64,000 nucleotides of DNA, from the NCBI GenBank assembly GCA_964586055.1, contig CAZPFX010000001.1:1-64000 (forward strand), read 5' to 3'. Positions 47,708 through 56,724 of this stretch are shown piece after piece. The notes under the pieces are model-generated. The model did not search any database. It was not told where the DNA came from and worked only from the letters and a program-made list of their open reading frames with translations. Position numbers and translations under genes: made by a program. The stretch's first letter is position 1. Every line of letters starts with the position of its first letter. Source of the stretch: UM-FILTER-42-14 sp964586055. Its GTDB lineage: Bacteria; Patescibacteriota; Microgenomatia; UBA1400; PJMF01.

Positions 47708-48475
47708 ATGCGTAGGAGAGAGAAGTTTGTTCTAGCAGCTATTGTATTGAGTCTTGGCTTGTTGGCTGTGCAGTACGTTGATTTAGAGCAACGCTACTGG
47801 GCGGTGCTTATCCTGAGTCTTATTTCTTATGCGGTGGCGGCGTGGGCCTTGTCAGAGGATCTTCAGCGAGTCGAGTTATCAATGCTAGTGCCAATTCCAG
47901 CTCTTTTTGCTGGATCAGTAGGTCTATTTTATTTCTTGCTCCCAGCAAATGTCGTCACTCGCTTCACCATTTTGGCTGTTTTTGGAATTGGAGTATACGC
48001 ACTACTTCTTACTTCAAACATATTGTCGGTCGCAAAGGGAAGGACCATTCAATTATTGCATGCAGCTCACGCCATAGGCCTGTTTTTTGCCCTCATTGTT
48101 TCATTACTCATCACTAATACCATTTTTACGGTCCACCTGCCTTATTATCTAGTTGGTGGCCTTATTGGCCTGAGTCATTTTCCACTGGTAATCACTTCTT
48201 TGTGGGCAGTGCGCCTGACGAAGAATATCGAGGGAATCGTTTGGAAAACCAGCATATTGTTGACTTTATTGTTAATGGAACTCTCTATGGCTTTAACATT
48301 TATGCCAATAACCGCTTGGTTCGCGGCGCTGTTTATTATGTCTTTCTTGTATCTTGGGGTCAGTATCATCCGAAGCTTCTTGATTGAGCGTCTATTTACT
48401 CGAGCATTAGCCGAGTATGCCTTGGTGTCGCTCTTTATTATCATTTTGTTTATAGCCGAATTTCCATTGAAGTAA
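47708..48475 (+). CDS. Polytopic membrane protein, function unknown
   Basis: A 255-aa protein with about eight hydrophobic helices and short loops. The basic N-terminus (MRRREK) suggests a cytoplasmic start. Conserved-looking polar residues are few (HAAHAIG in helix 4-5, GLSHFPLVI). No transporter signature recognised. It starts 6 nt after yebC and is likely co-transcribed. After it comes the largest gene-poor stretch of the window. Confidence 0.72.
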   Translation: MRRREKFVLAAIVLSLGLLAVQYVDLEQRYWAVLILSLISYAVAAWALSEDLQRVELSMLVPIPALFAGSVGLFYFLLPANVVTRFTILAVFGIGVYALLLTSNILSVAKGRTIQLLHAAHAIGLFFALIVSLLITNTIFTVHLPYYLVGGLIGLSHFPLVITSLWAVRLTKNIEGIVWKTSILLTLLLMELSMALTFMPITAWFAALFIMSFLYLGVSIIRSFLIERLFTRALAEYALVSLFIIILFIAEFPLK

Positions 48476-48579
48476 CAGCCTTTTTCCGCATTTAATGCAT
48501 AAATGGGGGAGTCTGGTGGGGCATTTAGGCCCAAATTCAACAGTTGGCGTTGAAGGAAATAAGCCAGCTTGTGGCATCT

Positions 48580-48853
48580 AGGCAGAAAAAACAGATGTTT
48601 TCATTTTGTGAAAGCCTGGCTGAGTGCAAAAATTCAATATAAAAGCACAGAGTAGGGGGAGTCAAAAAAATTTCTTCCCAGGCAAAAAAGGGGAGATGAT
48701 ATAGTTTGATATACTTGATAAATGTGGATAACTAAAATAGTTATAGGACTTAACCAGGCAGAAAATGCGTGAAATATGCCAGAATTGCTGGTGTGAAACC
48801 CTTGCGTATTAAACACTTTTGAGCCTGAAATTCAGGGTCTACCAGGCTAAATA
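48580..48853 (+). repeat. Four spaced copies of an AGGCAGAAAA-like motif
   Basis: AGGCAGAAAAA (48580), CCAGGCAAAAAA (48678), CCAGGCAGAAAA (48755) and CCAGGCTAAATA (48842), 75-100 nt apart and in the same orientation. An inverted GCCTGG lies at 48614. They could be degenerate protein-binding sites. Confidence 0.4.
48724..48732 (-). promoter_or_regulatory. DnaA-box match
   Basis: TGTGGATAA, the exact reverse complement of TTATCCACA. It overlaps the inverted repeat at 48729-48745. A single box is weak evidence of an origin. Confidence 0.35.
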
Positions 48854-49101
48854 GAGGTATTATCGTATATAACCCGAATACCTGTTTTGGTGTTTACTGG
48901 GTGAGAGCTTAATCCAAAGAGATAACTATTTTTGCTTTTTTTTAATTTTTCAAGCGAGTCCTTCTGAAAGAGAGATGTTAAATGACGCGCGTGCGTACTC
49001 GTTTCCTCTCCCCACACGGAGAGGCGCTGAGTGCTTGCTGAGTGGCTATTGTCTGATTGTTCTATGTCGCACAATATTACTTTTACGACATAAACTCAAG
49101 T

Positions 49102-49272
49102 ATGAAACATGAAGTGAAAGCTTTACTTTTTTTGTTGTGTTTGGCTGGGTGTCTTTATCTTTTTGTTTTGAGATTTGTTTTCGCACTCTCTTTGATTGAG
49201 CTTCTTTGTCTTTTTAGTATTTGTGACTTTTTTATTTTCTTTCTGACGATGTCTAGGTCATCTTATAAATAA
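49102..49272 (+). CDS. Possible small membrane protein (56 aa)
   Basis: A frame starting MKHEVKALLFLLCLAGC and containing two hydrophobic stretches (about residues 7-27 and 30-48). A 7-bp inverted repeat TATGTCG/CGACATA (49063-49069 and 49086-49092) precedes it. No Shine-Dalgarno and no family, so it may be chance in AT-rich DNA. Confidence 0.3.
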   Translation: MKHEVKALLFLLCLAGCLYLFVLRFVFALSLIELLCLFSICDFFIFFLTMSRSSYK

Positions 49273-49328
49273 AAAGCCGTTTCTGAGCCATTTAGAAGCC
49301 TCATCATTTACCTGATATAAGATAAGAA

Positions 49329-49340
49329 TTGATATATCAA
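49329..49340. repeat. Palindrome TTGATATATCAA, copy 1
   Basis: A perfect 12-bp palindrome. The same sequence occurs at 50685-50696, on the other side of the Xer gene, and a one-base variant at 49611-49622. Confidence 0.5.
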
Positions 49341-49583
49341 CTTATACCTGAGCGCAGAAAAACGTACTTTTGCTCAAAATGCCCATTCTTCTTTATTTAA
49401 AGTTGAGTTGATGACTATAACGATTGATTCTAAGAAAATAAAAAATAATTTTTACTGAGCATGACCAGTTTTGATTTATCTATTTTCAAAAATTTGATGA
49501 AAATGACTCGCCACAAAATATTATATTTAGGGTTAAAGACTGCTGAGAATTGAACAAAAACCAGCATCAAAGAATATCTTAAA

Positions 49584-49622
49584 ACATCAAAGTATATCAT
49601 TTATATTAGTTTGATGTATCAA
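49584..49622. repeat. Inverted repeat ACATCAAA-N18-TTTGATGT with palindrome variant TTGATGTATCAA
   Basis: Eight-base arms at 49584-49591 and 49610-49617. The right arm overlaps TTGATGTATCAA (49611-49622), a variant of the 12-bp palindrome. It lies 67 nt upstream of the recombinase start and could be a Xer or repressor site. Confidence 0.5.
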
Positions 49623-49689
49623 TCCCGTTCTTCAGTATTCTCTTTTAGCAGAATACAACACTATCTGCTAGAATAAGGGGAGTAACCTG

Positions 49690-50634
49690 ATGGGTATTTT
49701 TATGGCAGTTTCTACTCTCCCCCATTTGGCTTTAGTTGCTTTTCTAGAGCATCTCGAGGTAGAAAGAAACGTGAGTAGATTAACTATTCGCAATTATACA
49801 TTGTACCTCAGGCGTTTCTGCGACTGGTTTCAATCGACTGGCAACACAGATCTTTCAGAGTTGGATCAGGAAAAAATGCGGAAGTACCGTGTATATTTGT
49901 CACAATACTGTGATCAATATGGTAGAACCCTATCTAAGAGAACCCAGAGTTATTACGTGATTGCCATGAGGTCTTGGTTGAAATTCTTGGTTAAGCAAGA
50001 CGTGCCAGTTTTACATCCTGAAAAAATTGATTTACCCAAGGCTGAATCTATACCAATGAAATTTCTTAACTCAGAAAAAGTTGAAAAACTACTGACACAG
50101 CCGTCTATTTCTACTATGGCAGGACTTAGAGACAAGGCAATTTTAGAGGTCCTCTTTTCTACTGGCTTGAGAGTAAGTGAGCTTATAAATCTTAATCGTG
50201 ATCAAATAGACCTGGAAACCCGAGAATTTGGAGTGATCGGAAAAGGTCGACGACCTCGAGTAGTGTTCCTAAGCGAGAGAGCTTGCAAGTGGCTTGATGC
50301 CTGGTTGCGACATAGGAGTGACAATTGGAACCCTGTTTTTATTAGGTTCTCTGGTAGAAAAGCTACCCCTGTCGATGATGGTGAGTCTATGAGATTAACA
50401 ACCAGAAGTGTTCAAAGAATCGTTGACAAGTATGCTAAGAAGGCTCATTTGCCGATTAAAATTAGTCCCCATGGAATAAGGCATAGTTTTGCAACTGACC
50501 TGCTTTCTAACGGTGCTGGACTGAGAGACGTCCAAGAAATGCTTGGCCATAAGAATGTTTCAACGACTCAAATCTATACTCACGTAACAAGACCCCAGCT
50601 GCGCAAAATTCATGATAAGTTTCACACCCAATAA
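49690..50634 (+). CDS. Tyrosine recombinase of the XerC/XerD family
   Basis: A 314-aa tyrosine recombinase. The N-terminal SAM-like domain has VERNVSRLTIRNYTLYLRRF. The catalytic domain has Arg in LFSTGLRVSELINL, His-x-x-Arg in ISPHGIRHSFATDLL, the His region MLGHKNVSTTQIY and the Tyr nucleophile in TQIYTHVT. Size and lack of an extra N-terminal domain fit a chromosomal XerC/D or a single-Xer system that resolves dimers at dif, though phage-type integrases look similar. AGGGGAG lies 7 nt before the ATG at 49690. AT-rich gene-poor DNA lies on both sides. Confidence 0.9.
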   Translation: MGIFMAVSTLPHLALVAFLEHLEVERNVSRLTIRNYTLYLRRFCDWFQSTGNTDLSELDQEKMRKYRVYLSQYCDQYGRTLSKRTQSYYVIAMRSWLKFLVKQDVPVLHPEKIDLPKAESIPMKFLNSEKVEKLLTQPSISTMAGLRDKAILEVLFSTGLRVSELINLNRDQIDLETREFGVIGKGRRPRVVFLSERACKWLDAWLRHRSDNWNPVFIRFSGRKATPVDDGESMRLTTRSVQRIVDKYAKKAHLPIKISPHGIRHSFATDLLSNGAGLRDVQEMLGHKNVSTTQIYTHVTRPQLRKIHDKFHTQ

Positions 50635-50931
50635 ACTAGCAGACTCTATTCTAGACTGCTAAAATGACAAATTCAAAACATTAATTGATATATCAAGCGT
50701 TATTTTCTAGAAAACTTAATCTCATCAATTTTAGATGAGACTTTCTCAAAATCTCACCTCTGGAACAAAAGCAAAAGCTTGCTGTCATATTTCTCATAAT
50801 AAAAATACATCAATAGGTGAACTAACATACGAAAAGGCATCAGAGAGGCATTATATATATACTAATGTAATTATATATTAAGAAAGATATCAAAAGAAAA
50901 GTGATACAATACTCTTTGTTGAAAAATAGTT
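50635..50931. other. AT-rich intergenic region between xer and tRNA-Ala
   Basis: 297 nt without a credible gene. Contains the palindrome TTGATATATCAA at 50685-50696 and runs of alternating A/T (50853-50880). A TACAAT at 50905-50910 is the probable -10 element of the tRNA gene. Confidence 0.55.
50685..50696. repeat. Palindrome TTGATATATCAA, copy 2
   Basis: Identical to 49329-49340; together the copies bracket the Xer recombinase gene. Confidence 0.5.
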
Positions 50932-51005
50932 GGGCTCATAGCTCAGTTGGCTAGAGCGCCTGCATGGCATGCAGGAGGCCGCGGGTTCGAGTCCCGCTGA
51001 GTCCA
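50932..51005 (+). tRNA. tRNA-Ala (anticodon GGC)
   Basis: A 74-nt cloverleaf. Acceptor GGGCTCA/TGAGTCC includes the G3-U70 alanine identity pair; the anticodon loop ATGGCAT in stem CCTGC/GCAGG gives GGC; the T-arm is CGGGTTCGAGTCCCG. CCA is not encoded. It ends 9 nt from the end of gyrA on the other strand. Confidence 0.96.
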
Positions 51006-51014
51006 CCCTTTATT

Positions 51015-53684
51015 TTATTCGCTCTCCTCTGGAGAATCCTCAAGTTCCTTGAAAGTAAGTGCCACAGCCACGATTCTATCGGTTTTTTTCAAGCGCATTA
51101 AAATTACGCCTTGAGTTGGTCGTGTCAGCACGGGAATAGACTTCTTTGTCAGCGGTAATTTAATTGTTTGTCCTTCTTTAGTACTGATGACAATTTCTTT
51201 GCAAGAAGCATCTACCAGGCGTGCAGCTGCAATGGGACCCGTGCGTTTGGTGACGTCTGATACCTTTACGCCCAATCCAGAACGTTTTTGGGCTGGATAC
51301 TGGGTTAGCTCAGTTCTCTTGCCCATACCAAATTCTGTGATCACTAAGAGGTGCGAATTTATTTCAGCCTCCCCCACCGCTTCAACACCAACGACATAGT
51401 CATCGCTCTTGAGGGTAATTCCCTTCACTCCCTTGGTATCACGCTGAGATGATTTGACTTCCTGCTCACTAAAACGGATGCATTTGCCAGAATGAGTAAT
51501 TAACAAGATGTCATCATCTCCAGAGGTTAACTTTCCCCAGACTAACTCATCACCTTCGTTCAGGGTGATGGCAATAATGCCATTTTGACGGATGTTGTCG
51601 AATAAACTCACTGCTGTCTTTTTGATTAGACCATTTCGTGTGGCAAGACTAATGAATTTATCTTTGTCGGCGGCTTCATCAATTACTAAGAGTGATTTAA
51701 CAGTCTCTTCTGGCTTCAGATTGACCAAATTAACGACGGCTGTGCCTTTTGCTTGCCTACTAACAGCAGGAATTTCATAAACTTTCAGTTTGAATACTCG
51801 ACCAAAGTTCGTGAATAAAAGGACCATGTCATGAGTATTAGCTGACAGGAGAGTAAGAACTACATCCTCATCCTTCATTTTTAGGCCAACACTCCCCTTC
51901 CCACCTCTAGACTGTGAGCGGAAAGCGGATGGACTCAGGCGTTTAATATAACCTGTTTCTGTAAGAGTAATCACTGCTGGTTCGTTAGGAATTAAGTCTT
52001 CTTCGCTGAATTCACCAATCTTACCCTTGATGAGCTTGGTTCTTCTCTCGTCACCGTACTGGACAATTAGGCCCAGGGTTTCATCGGCAATAACTTTGAT
52101 GATGCGCTTGGGGTCTTGCAGGAGTGAAATTAGGTCACCAATTGTTGCCTGGATGGCGTTGTATTCATCTTCGATTTTTTGTCTTTCAAGGGCAGCCAGG
52201 CGCTTGAGCTGCATGTCAAGAATAGCCAAAGACTGAATTTCGCTTAGGCCAAACTTTGTCATGAGGGCATCTTTAGCGACGTTGCTGTCTGCTGATGCGC
52301 GAATTGTTGCAATGACATCGTCCAGGTTTTTCAGGGCGATAAGTAGTCCTTCGAGGATGTGAGCCCTCTTACCTGCCTCGACTAGATCATGTTGAGCTCG
52401 GCGGACAATGATGGTTTGACGATGTGCTAAGAACTCCATTAGCATCTGTCTAATATTCATGAGCTGTGGTGTGCCCTCGCTATTTAAGGCCACCATATTT
52501 ACTGGGAAACTTGTTTGGAGTTCAGAGTATTTAAATAATTTATTTAGAACAACTTTTGGCCTAGCGTCGCGCTTAAGTTCGATAGTGATCTGCATACCCG
52601 TTCGATCGGAGTCGTCGTTCAAATCTTTAATGCCAACAATCTTTTTATCTCTGGCTAGATCGGCAATTTTCATGAGTAATCTAGCTTTGTTGACTTGGTA
52701 TGGAAGTTCGGTGACGATGATTTGGAAGCCGCCTTTTTTGGATTCAATGATTTCGGCTTTTGCTCGAGTGACTACGCGGCCTTTGCCTGTGCGATAGGCA
52801 TTTGTAATTTCTTTGAAGTCATAAATTATTCCGCCAGTAGGAAAGTCGGGACCATTCACATGAGTGACGATGTCGTCAATTGTTGAGATTGTGTCAAAGG
52901 TACCAGCCAGAAGGGCTGGATCAGTTTCGGCAATTTGGGAGATGAGCTCTTCTTGCTTTGGAAGTGCAGCGATGGCCTTGATTTTTGAGACCGTTTCTTC
53001 ACTTTGTTCGGCGCTACCGTTTTCGATCATGGAGATCAGAGCACTACAGATTTCAGTCAAGTTATGAGGGGGAATTTTTGTTGCCATACCAACGGCAATT
53101 CCTTCTGAACCCATCAAAAGCAGATTAGGCAACTTAGCTGGTAAGACTCGAGGCTCTTGAAGCGATCCATCAAAGTTATCAGCAAAAGGTACGGTTGTTT
53201 TGTCAAGATCAGTTAGAAGCTCAGAAGTGACTTTTGCTAATCTAGCCTCGGTGTAACGCATAGCAGCCGGACTGTCTCCATCAACTGAGCCGAAATTACC
53301 TTGGCCATCAATGAGTGGGTATCGCATGCTAAAGTTCTGAGCTAGTCGAACCATAGCCATGTAGACCGGGGCGTCACCGTGTGGGTGGTACTTTCCAAGT
53401 ACGTCTCCAACAATACGTGCGGACTTCTTGTAACTGCTATTATGATGAATACCACTCTTGTACATCGAGTAGAGAATTCTACGATGGACCGGCTTGAGGC
53501 CATCTCGAACATCAGGGAGAGCTCTAGCTACAATGACACTCATGGCGTAGTCGAGGTAGCTCTGGCGCATCTCGGTTACGATCGATGTGTACTGGAGTTT
53601 GCCGTAGCGAGACTCTTCCACCGTGCCGATTTTTCCGGCTCTAAGTTCTTGATCTTCTAGTAGTTTTTGTTCTTCGTCAGTCAT
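51015..53684 (-). CDS. gyrA: DNA gyrase subunit A
   Basis: An 889-aa subunit with the cleavage-religation domain and six-bladed C-terminal DNA-wrapping domain. The active-site Tyr is residue 144 in AAMRYTEARL. The wrapping domain has QSRGGKG, a near-canonical GyrA box, supporting gyrase rather than topo IV. In the quinolone-binding helix, KYHPHGDAPVYMAM has Ala where E. coli has Ser83 and Met where it has Asp87. Followed on the same strand, after a pyrophosphatase gene upstream, by the rest of a gyrB-ppaC-gyrA cluster. Confidence 0.95.
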   Translation of the reverse strand: MTDEEQKLLEDQELRAGKIGTVEESRYGKLQYTSIVTEMRQSYLDYAMSVIVARALPDVRDGLKPVHRRILYSMYKSGIHHNSSYKKSARIVGDVLGKYHPHGDAPVYMAMVRLAQNFSMRYPLIDGQGNFGSVDGDSPAAMRYTEARLAKVTSELLTDLDKTTVPFADNFDGSLQEPRVLPAKLPNLLLMGSEGIAVGMATKIPPHNLTEICSALISMIENGSAEQSEETVSKIKAIAALPKQEELISQIAETDPALLAGTFDTISTIDDIVTHVNGPDFPTGGIIYDFKEITNAYRTGKGRVVTRAKAEIIESKKGGFQIIVTELPYQVNKARLLMKIADLARDKKIVGIKDLNDDSDRTGMQITIELKRDARPKVVLNKLFKYSELQTSFPVNMVALNSEGTPQLMNIRQMLMEFLAHRQTIIVRRAQHDLVEAGKRAHILEGLLIALKNLDDVIATIRASADSNVAKDALMTKFGLSEIQSLAILDMQLKRLAALERQKIEDEYNAIQATIGDLISLLQDPKRIIKVIADETLGLIVQYGDERRTKLIKGKIGEFSEEDLIPNEPAVITLTETGYIKRLSPSAFRSQSRGGKGSVGLKMKDEDVVLTLLSANTHDMVLLFTNFGRVFKLKVYEIPAVSRQAKGTAVVNLVNLKPEETVKSLLVIDEAADKDKFISLATRNGLIKKTAVSLFDNIRQNGIIAITLNEGDELVWGKLTSGDDDILLITHSGKCIRFSEQEVKSSQRDTKGVKGITLKSDDYVVGVEAVGEAEINSHLLVITEFGMGKRTELTQYPAQKRSGLGVKVSDVTKRTGPIAAARLVDASCKEIVISTKEGQTIKLPLTKKSIPVLTRPTQGVILMRLKKTDRIVAVALTFKELEDSPEESE

Positions 53685-53695
53685 ATTTATTTTCT

Positions 53696-54637
53696 TTAAC
53701 TAAGCGCGGTTTCAATTGCTGGAGCAATTTCCTTTTTACGTGACATTTTTGCGCCTATATCAAGAATATTATCTTTTGTTTTTCCTCCAAATGCCTTCTC
53801 TGCAACTAATTGCTCAGACTCTGACAAAATTAGGAGTTTGGTATTCACCTTCAAGATGTCGGTGATGGCTAGAAATAACAAAGAAACTCCAAGCTTTCCT
53901 TTTACTTCCGTCATGGCCGTGAGTAGTTCTGTTTTTTTATTAGAGAGCAGCTCACCTTGTTCAACAGTTTCCAGCTGGCCGATCATGGTTTTCTGGGAAA
54001 ACTCAAAAACTTTATAATCGTTTGTGACCATTTTTTCTGGACTGAGTGAGCTTATGTCTGACTTTGCCTTAAAAATTTCCAGGGCAAATGACTCAAGATC
54101 CTCAATTTCTGCTATTTTGGCTAGCTCAATTCCGAGTTCTCGATCTTGGCTTACGGTCGTAGCGCTTTTGAAGCCAACCGTGTCTGACAAAATTGCGGCC
54201 AACATCAGAGCAGCAAGTTTCTGATCTGGGACAAAGTCATTTTGTTTCATTAGGTAGTAGGCGATTGTTGTCGAGGAACCCCAGGGTTTGCACGTTAGGT
54301 AAATAGGGTTTTTGAAATTGCAGTTAAGTTTGTGATGATCAATAACTTCAACTATTTGCTCCGGCTTAAGCCCAGCCAGTCGTTGGCTTTCTTCGTTGTG
54401 GTCCACTAGAATAACGCGATCTTCAGGCTTTATATCTTCGAGGGTAACGAGTCTTGGAGTTGATACGCCAAATTTTTCAAATAGAAAAGTAGTTTCTGGA
54501 TTTAGGGGATCAATGATGACGACCTCGGCATCGGTGTGGCCAAAGCATTCTTTTTTATGAAAAAGTTCGGCAAGAGCCATTGGAGCTACAACGGCATCGG
54601 TGTCCGGTTTGATGTGACCAATGAGATAGGTTTTCAT
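53696..54637 (-). CDS. ppaC: Manganese-dependent inorganic pyrophosphatase (DHH family II)
   Basis: Hydrolyses pyrophosphate in the cytoplasm. The 313-aa protein has the metal motifs GHIKPDTDAVVAP, VDHNEESQ and VIDHHKLNCNF (DHH) plus the DHHA2 C-terminal domain with KAKSDISSLSPEKM. Normal length. It lies between gyrB and gyrA with 11-nt gaps on both sides, so all three are probably co-transcribed. Confidence 0.94.
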   Translation of the reverse strand: MKTYLIGHIKPDTDAVVAPMALAELFHKKECFGHTDAEVVIIDPLNPETTFLFEKFGVSTPRLVTLEDIKPEDRVILVDHNEESQRLAGLKPEQIVEVIDHHKLNCNFKNPIYLTCKPWGSSTTIAYYLMKQNDFVPDQKLAALMLAAILSDTVGFKSATTVSQDRELGIELAKIAEIEDLESFALEIFKAKSDISSLSPEKMVTNDYKVFEFSQKTMIGQLETVEQGELLSNKKTELLTAMTEVKGKLGVSLLFLAITDILKVNTKLLILSESEQLVAEKAFGGKTKDNILDIGAKMSRKKEIAPAIETALS

Positions 54638-54648
54638 AGGTTGCCTTA

Positions 54649-56670
54649 TTAAATGTCCAACTCTGCCATCTTTGCGTGAGTTTGGATAAATTTCTTTCTT
54701 GGTGCGACATCATCGCCCATCAGCGTGCTGAAGGTTTCGTCTGCTATATCAGCGTCTTCAATGGTGACGCGCTTTAACGTTCTTGTTTCTGGGTTCATGG
54801 TTGTGTCCCAGAGCTGAGTCTCATTCATTTCTCCAAGACCTTTGTATCTTTGGACGGATACTTTGGCACTTGATTCGTGTTTAGAAAAATCTTCAATCAT
54901 GGCGTCACGCTCTTCTTCTGTGTAGGCGTATCGCTCGGTTTTTGTTGTTGCGACTTTGAAAAGCGGTGGCATAGCAACATAAAGATAGCCACCTTGGACA
55001 ATTTCTGGTAAGTGTCGGAAGAAAAAAGTTAGACCAAGAGTAGTGATATGTTCTCCGTCGACATCAGCATCATTCATAAGAATAATGCGATGATATCTGA
55101 GTTTATTTTTATCAAAGGTGTCGCCAATTCCAGCTCCAAGGGCAATAACCAAGTTCTTTAACTCTTCAAAAGCAACAATCTTATCTAATCTGGCGCGCTC
55201 TGTATTCAGAATTTTTCCTCTGAGTGGGAAAATAGCTTGGAACTTACGATCTCTACCCTGCTTGGCGGTACCACCGGCAGAATCACCCTCAACGATATAA
55301 ATCTCGCATTCATCAGCATTTTTGCTTTGGCAGTCTGCGAGTTTTCCTGGTAGTGAGCTACCCTCAAAAACACCTTTGCGAATAACTGCTTCTTTGGCAG
55401 CGCGAGCCGCGAGGCGAGCGCGAGCGGATAGGAGGATCTTGCCGATAATGTTTTTTGCAGCCGAAGGGTTTTCTTCTAAAAATTCGGTAAATTTATCTTT
55501 AAAAACTTGATAGACGGCAGATTGTGCCTCAGTGTTGTTGAGTTTGGTTTTTGTTTGAGACTCAAATTGCAAATCATTCGAAGCCATTTTGACAAAAACT
55601 ACCGCAGTCATGCCTTCTCGCAAATCTTCGGTGGTGAAAGACTCTTTATCTTTTAGTAAGTTATGAGCGGCGGAGTAATCACGAATAACTTTACTCAAGG
55701 CCATTCTAAAGCCGTTAACATGAGCACCGCCGTCGGAGGTCTTGATTACGTTGACATAAGACTCGAGTCGCTCGTTGTAAGTATCGTTATACTGCATAGC
55801 AATTTCGACGCCGATGGAGCGACCAGTTTCCTCGTCTTTCCAGCTATCATTGCAGTACATGACTGGATGTAGAACTTTTTTGCTCATATTTAGATGAGTA
55901 ACGAGTGATTTAATGCCACTTTCGAAGTAAAAATCGTACTCTACTCCATCGATCAAATCTCTAAACTGAAAGTAAAGACCTGCCATAAGATAAGCGCGGT
56001 CTTTGATGGCTTCAGTGATGATTTTTTTACTAAATGAAGTGGTCGAGAAAATTTCTGGATCAGGTATGAAGCGGGCTATGGTGCCAGTTTCATAGGTAAT
56101 AAATTGAGTTGCTTCATTTGGGAACAATTCTAAGACTTTTTCTTCGGAAATAGTTTTCGTCGGAGCTGAAGGAAAACCCCTGCTGTAAGACTGGTAGTAG
56201 TATTTCTTATTGCGCTTTACCAGAACTTGCATGACTGCACTCAAAGCATTAACTGCTGAGGACCCTACGCCGTGAAGTCCGCCCGATGCCTGGTAGGCTG
56301 TTTCTTCAAATTTGCCTCCAGCGTGGAGTTTTGTCATGACTACCTCGAGTGCTGAGACTCCAGACTCATGCATATCCACAGGAATGCCTCGGCCGTTATC
56401 CACAACGGTGATGGCTTCCTCGCCTATTTTGGTACCTTTGGCTAGCTTAATTTCTGACTCAGCGACTTTGCTGTAGTAAAGTTGAATAACATTGCCATAT
56501 CCAGCAATAGCTTCGTCGACGGCATTATCGAGAATTTCTTTCGCCAAGTGATGCAGACCTTTGCCATCGGTAGAGCCGATGTACATACCTGGTCTTTTGC
56601 GCACTGGCTCGAGACCTTCAAGAACCTTGATGTCTTTAGCCTGATATGCGTTAGTTACTTTTGTTGCCAT
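54649..56670 (-). CDS. gyrB: DNA gyrase subunit B
   Basis: The ATPase subunit of gyrase, 673 aa. GHKL motifs EILDNAVDEAIAGYG, VVDNGRGIPVD and GGLHGVGSSAVNALS; TOPRIM motifs VEGDSAGGTAKQGRDR, PLRGKILN and MNDADVDGEHI; and the C-terminal RYKGLGEMN. No intein and no extra C-terminal domain. First gene of gyrB-ppaC-gyrA; holB lies 54 nt upstream on the same strand. Confidence 0.95.
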   Translation of the reverse strand: MATKVTNAYQAKDIKVLEGLEPVRKRPGMYIGSTDGKGLHHLAKEILDNAVDEAIAGYGNVIQLYYSKVAESEIKLAKGTKIGEEAITVVDNGRGIPVDMHESGVSALEVVMTKLHAGGKFEETAYQASGGLHGVGSSAVNALSAVMQVLVKRNKKYYYQSYSRGFPSAPTKTISEEKVLELFPNEATQFITYETGTIARFIPDPEIFSTTSFSKKIITEAIKDRAYLMAGLYFQFRDLIDGVEYDFYFESGIKSLVTHLNMSKKVLHPVMYCNDSWKDEETGRSIGVEIAMQYNDTYNERLESYVNVIKTSDGGAHVNGFRMALSKVIRDYSAAHNLLKDKESFTTEDLREGMTAVVFVKMASNDLQFESQTKTKLNNTEAQSAVYQVFKDKFTEFLEENPSAAKNIIGKILLSARARLAARAAKEAVIRKGVFEGSSLPGKLADCQSKNADECEIYIVEGDSAGGTAKQGRDRKFQAIFPLRGKILNTERARLDKIVAFEELKNLVIALGAGIGDTFDKNKLRYHRIILMNDADVDGEHITTLGLTFFFRHLPEIVQGGYLYVAMPPLFKVATTKTERYAYTEEERDAMIEDFSKHESSAKVSVQRYKGLGEMNETQLWDTTMNPETRTLKRVTIEDADIADETFSTLMGDDVAPRKKFIQTHAKMAELDI

Positions 56671-56724
56671 ATTTTGATTTCAAGTAGAGCCAATGGTATA
56701 TCATACCAGCCCTTGCGAGTCCAG

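Larger units (their letters stand above)
48476..49689. other. AT-rich, gene-poor region of 1.2 kb upstream of the Xer recombinase
   Basis: No convincing long gene. It holds four copies of an AGGC(A/T)(A/G)AAA-like motif at 48580, 48680, 48757 and 48844, a DnaA-box match TGTGGATAA (48724-48732) beside the inverted repeat ATAACTA-AAA-TAGTTAT (48729-48745), palindromes at 49329-49340 and 49611-49622, and a possible small membrane-protein frame at 49102-49272. Such a stretch is exceptional in this compact scaffold. Confidence 0.6.

Noticed and set aside
48847..49074. 75-aa minus-strand frame in the gene-poor region
   Set aside because: TTG start, no Shine-Dalgarno or -10 box, composition like random translation.
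56396..56404. Perfect DnaA box TTATCCACA
   Set aside because: It lies inside gyrB and encodes the conserved VVDNG segment, so it is explained by coding.
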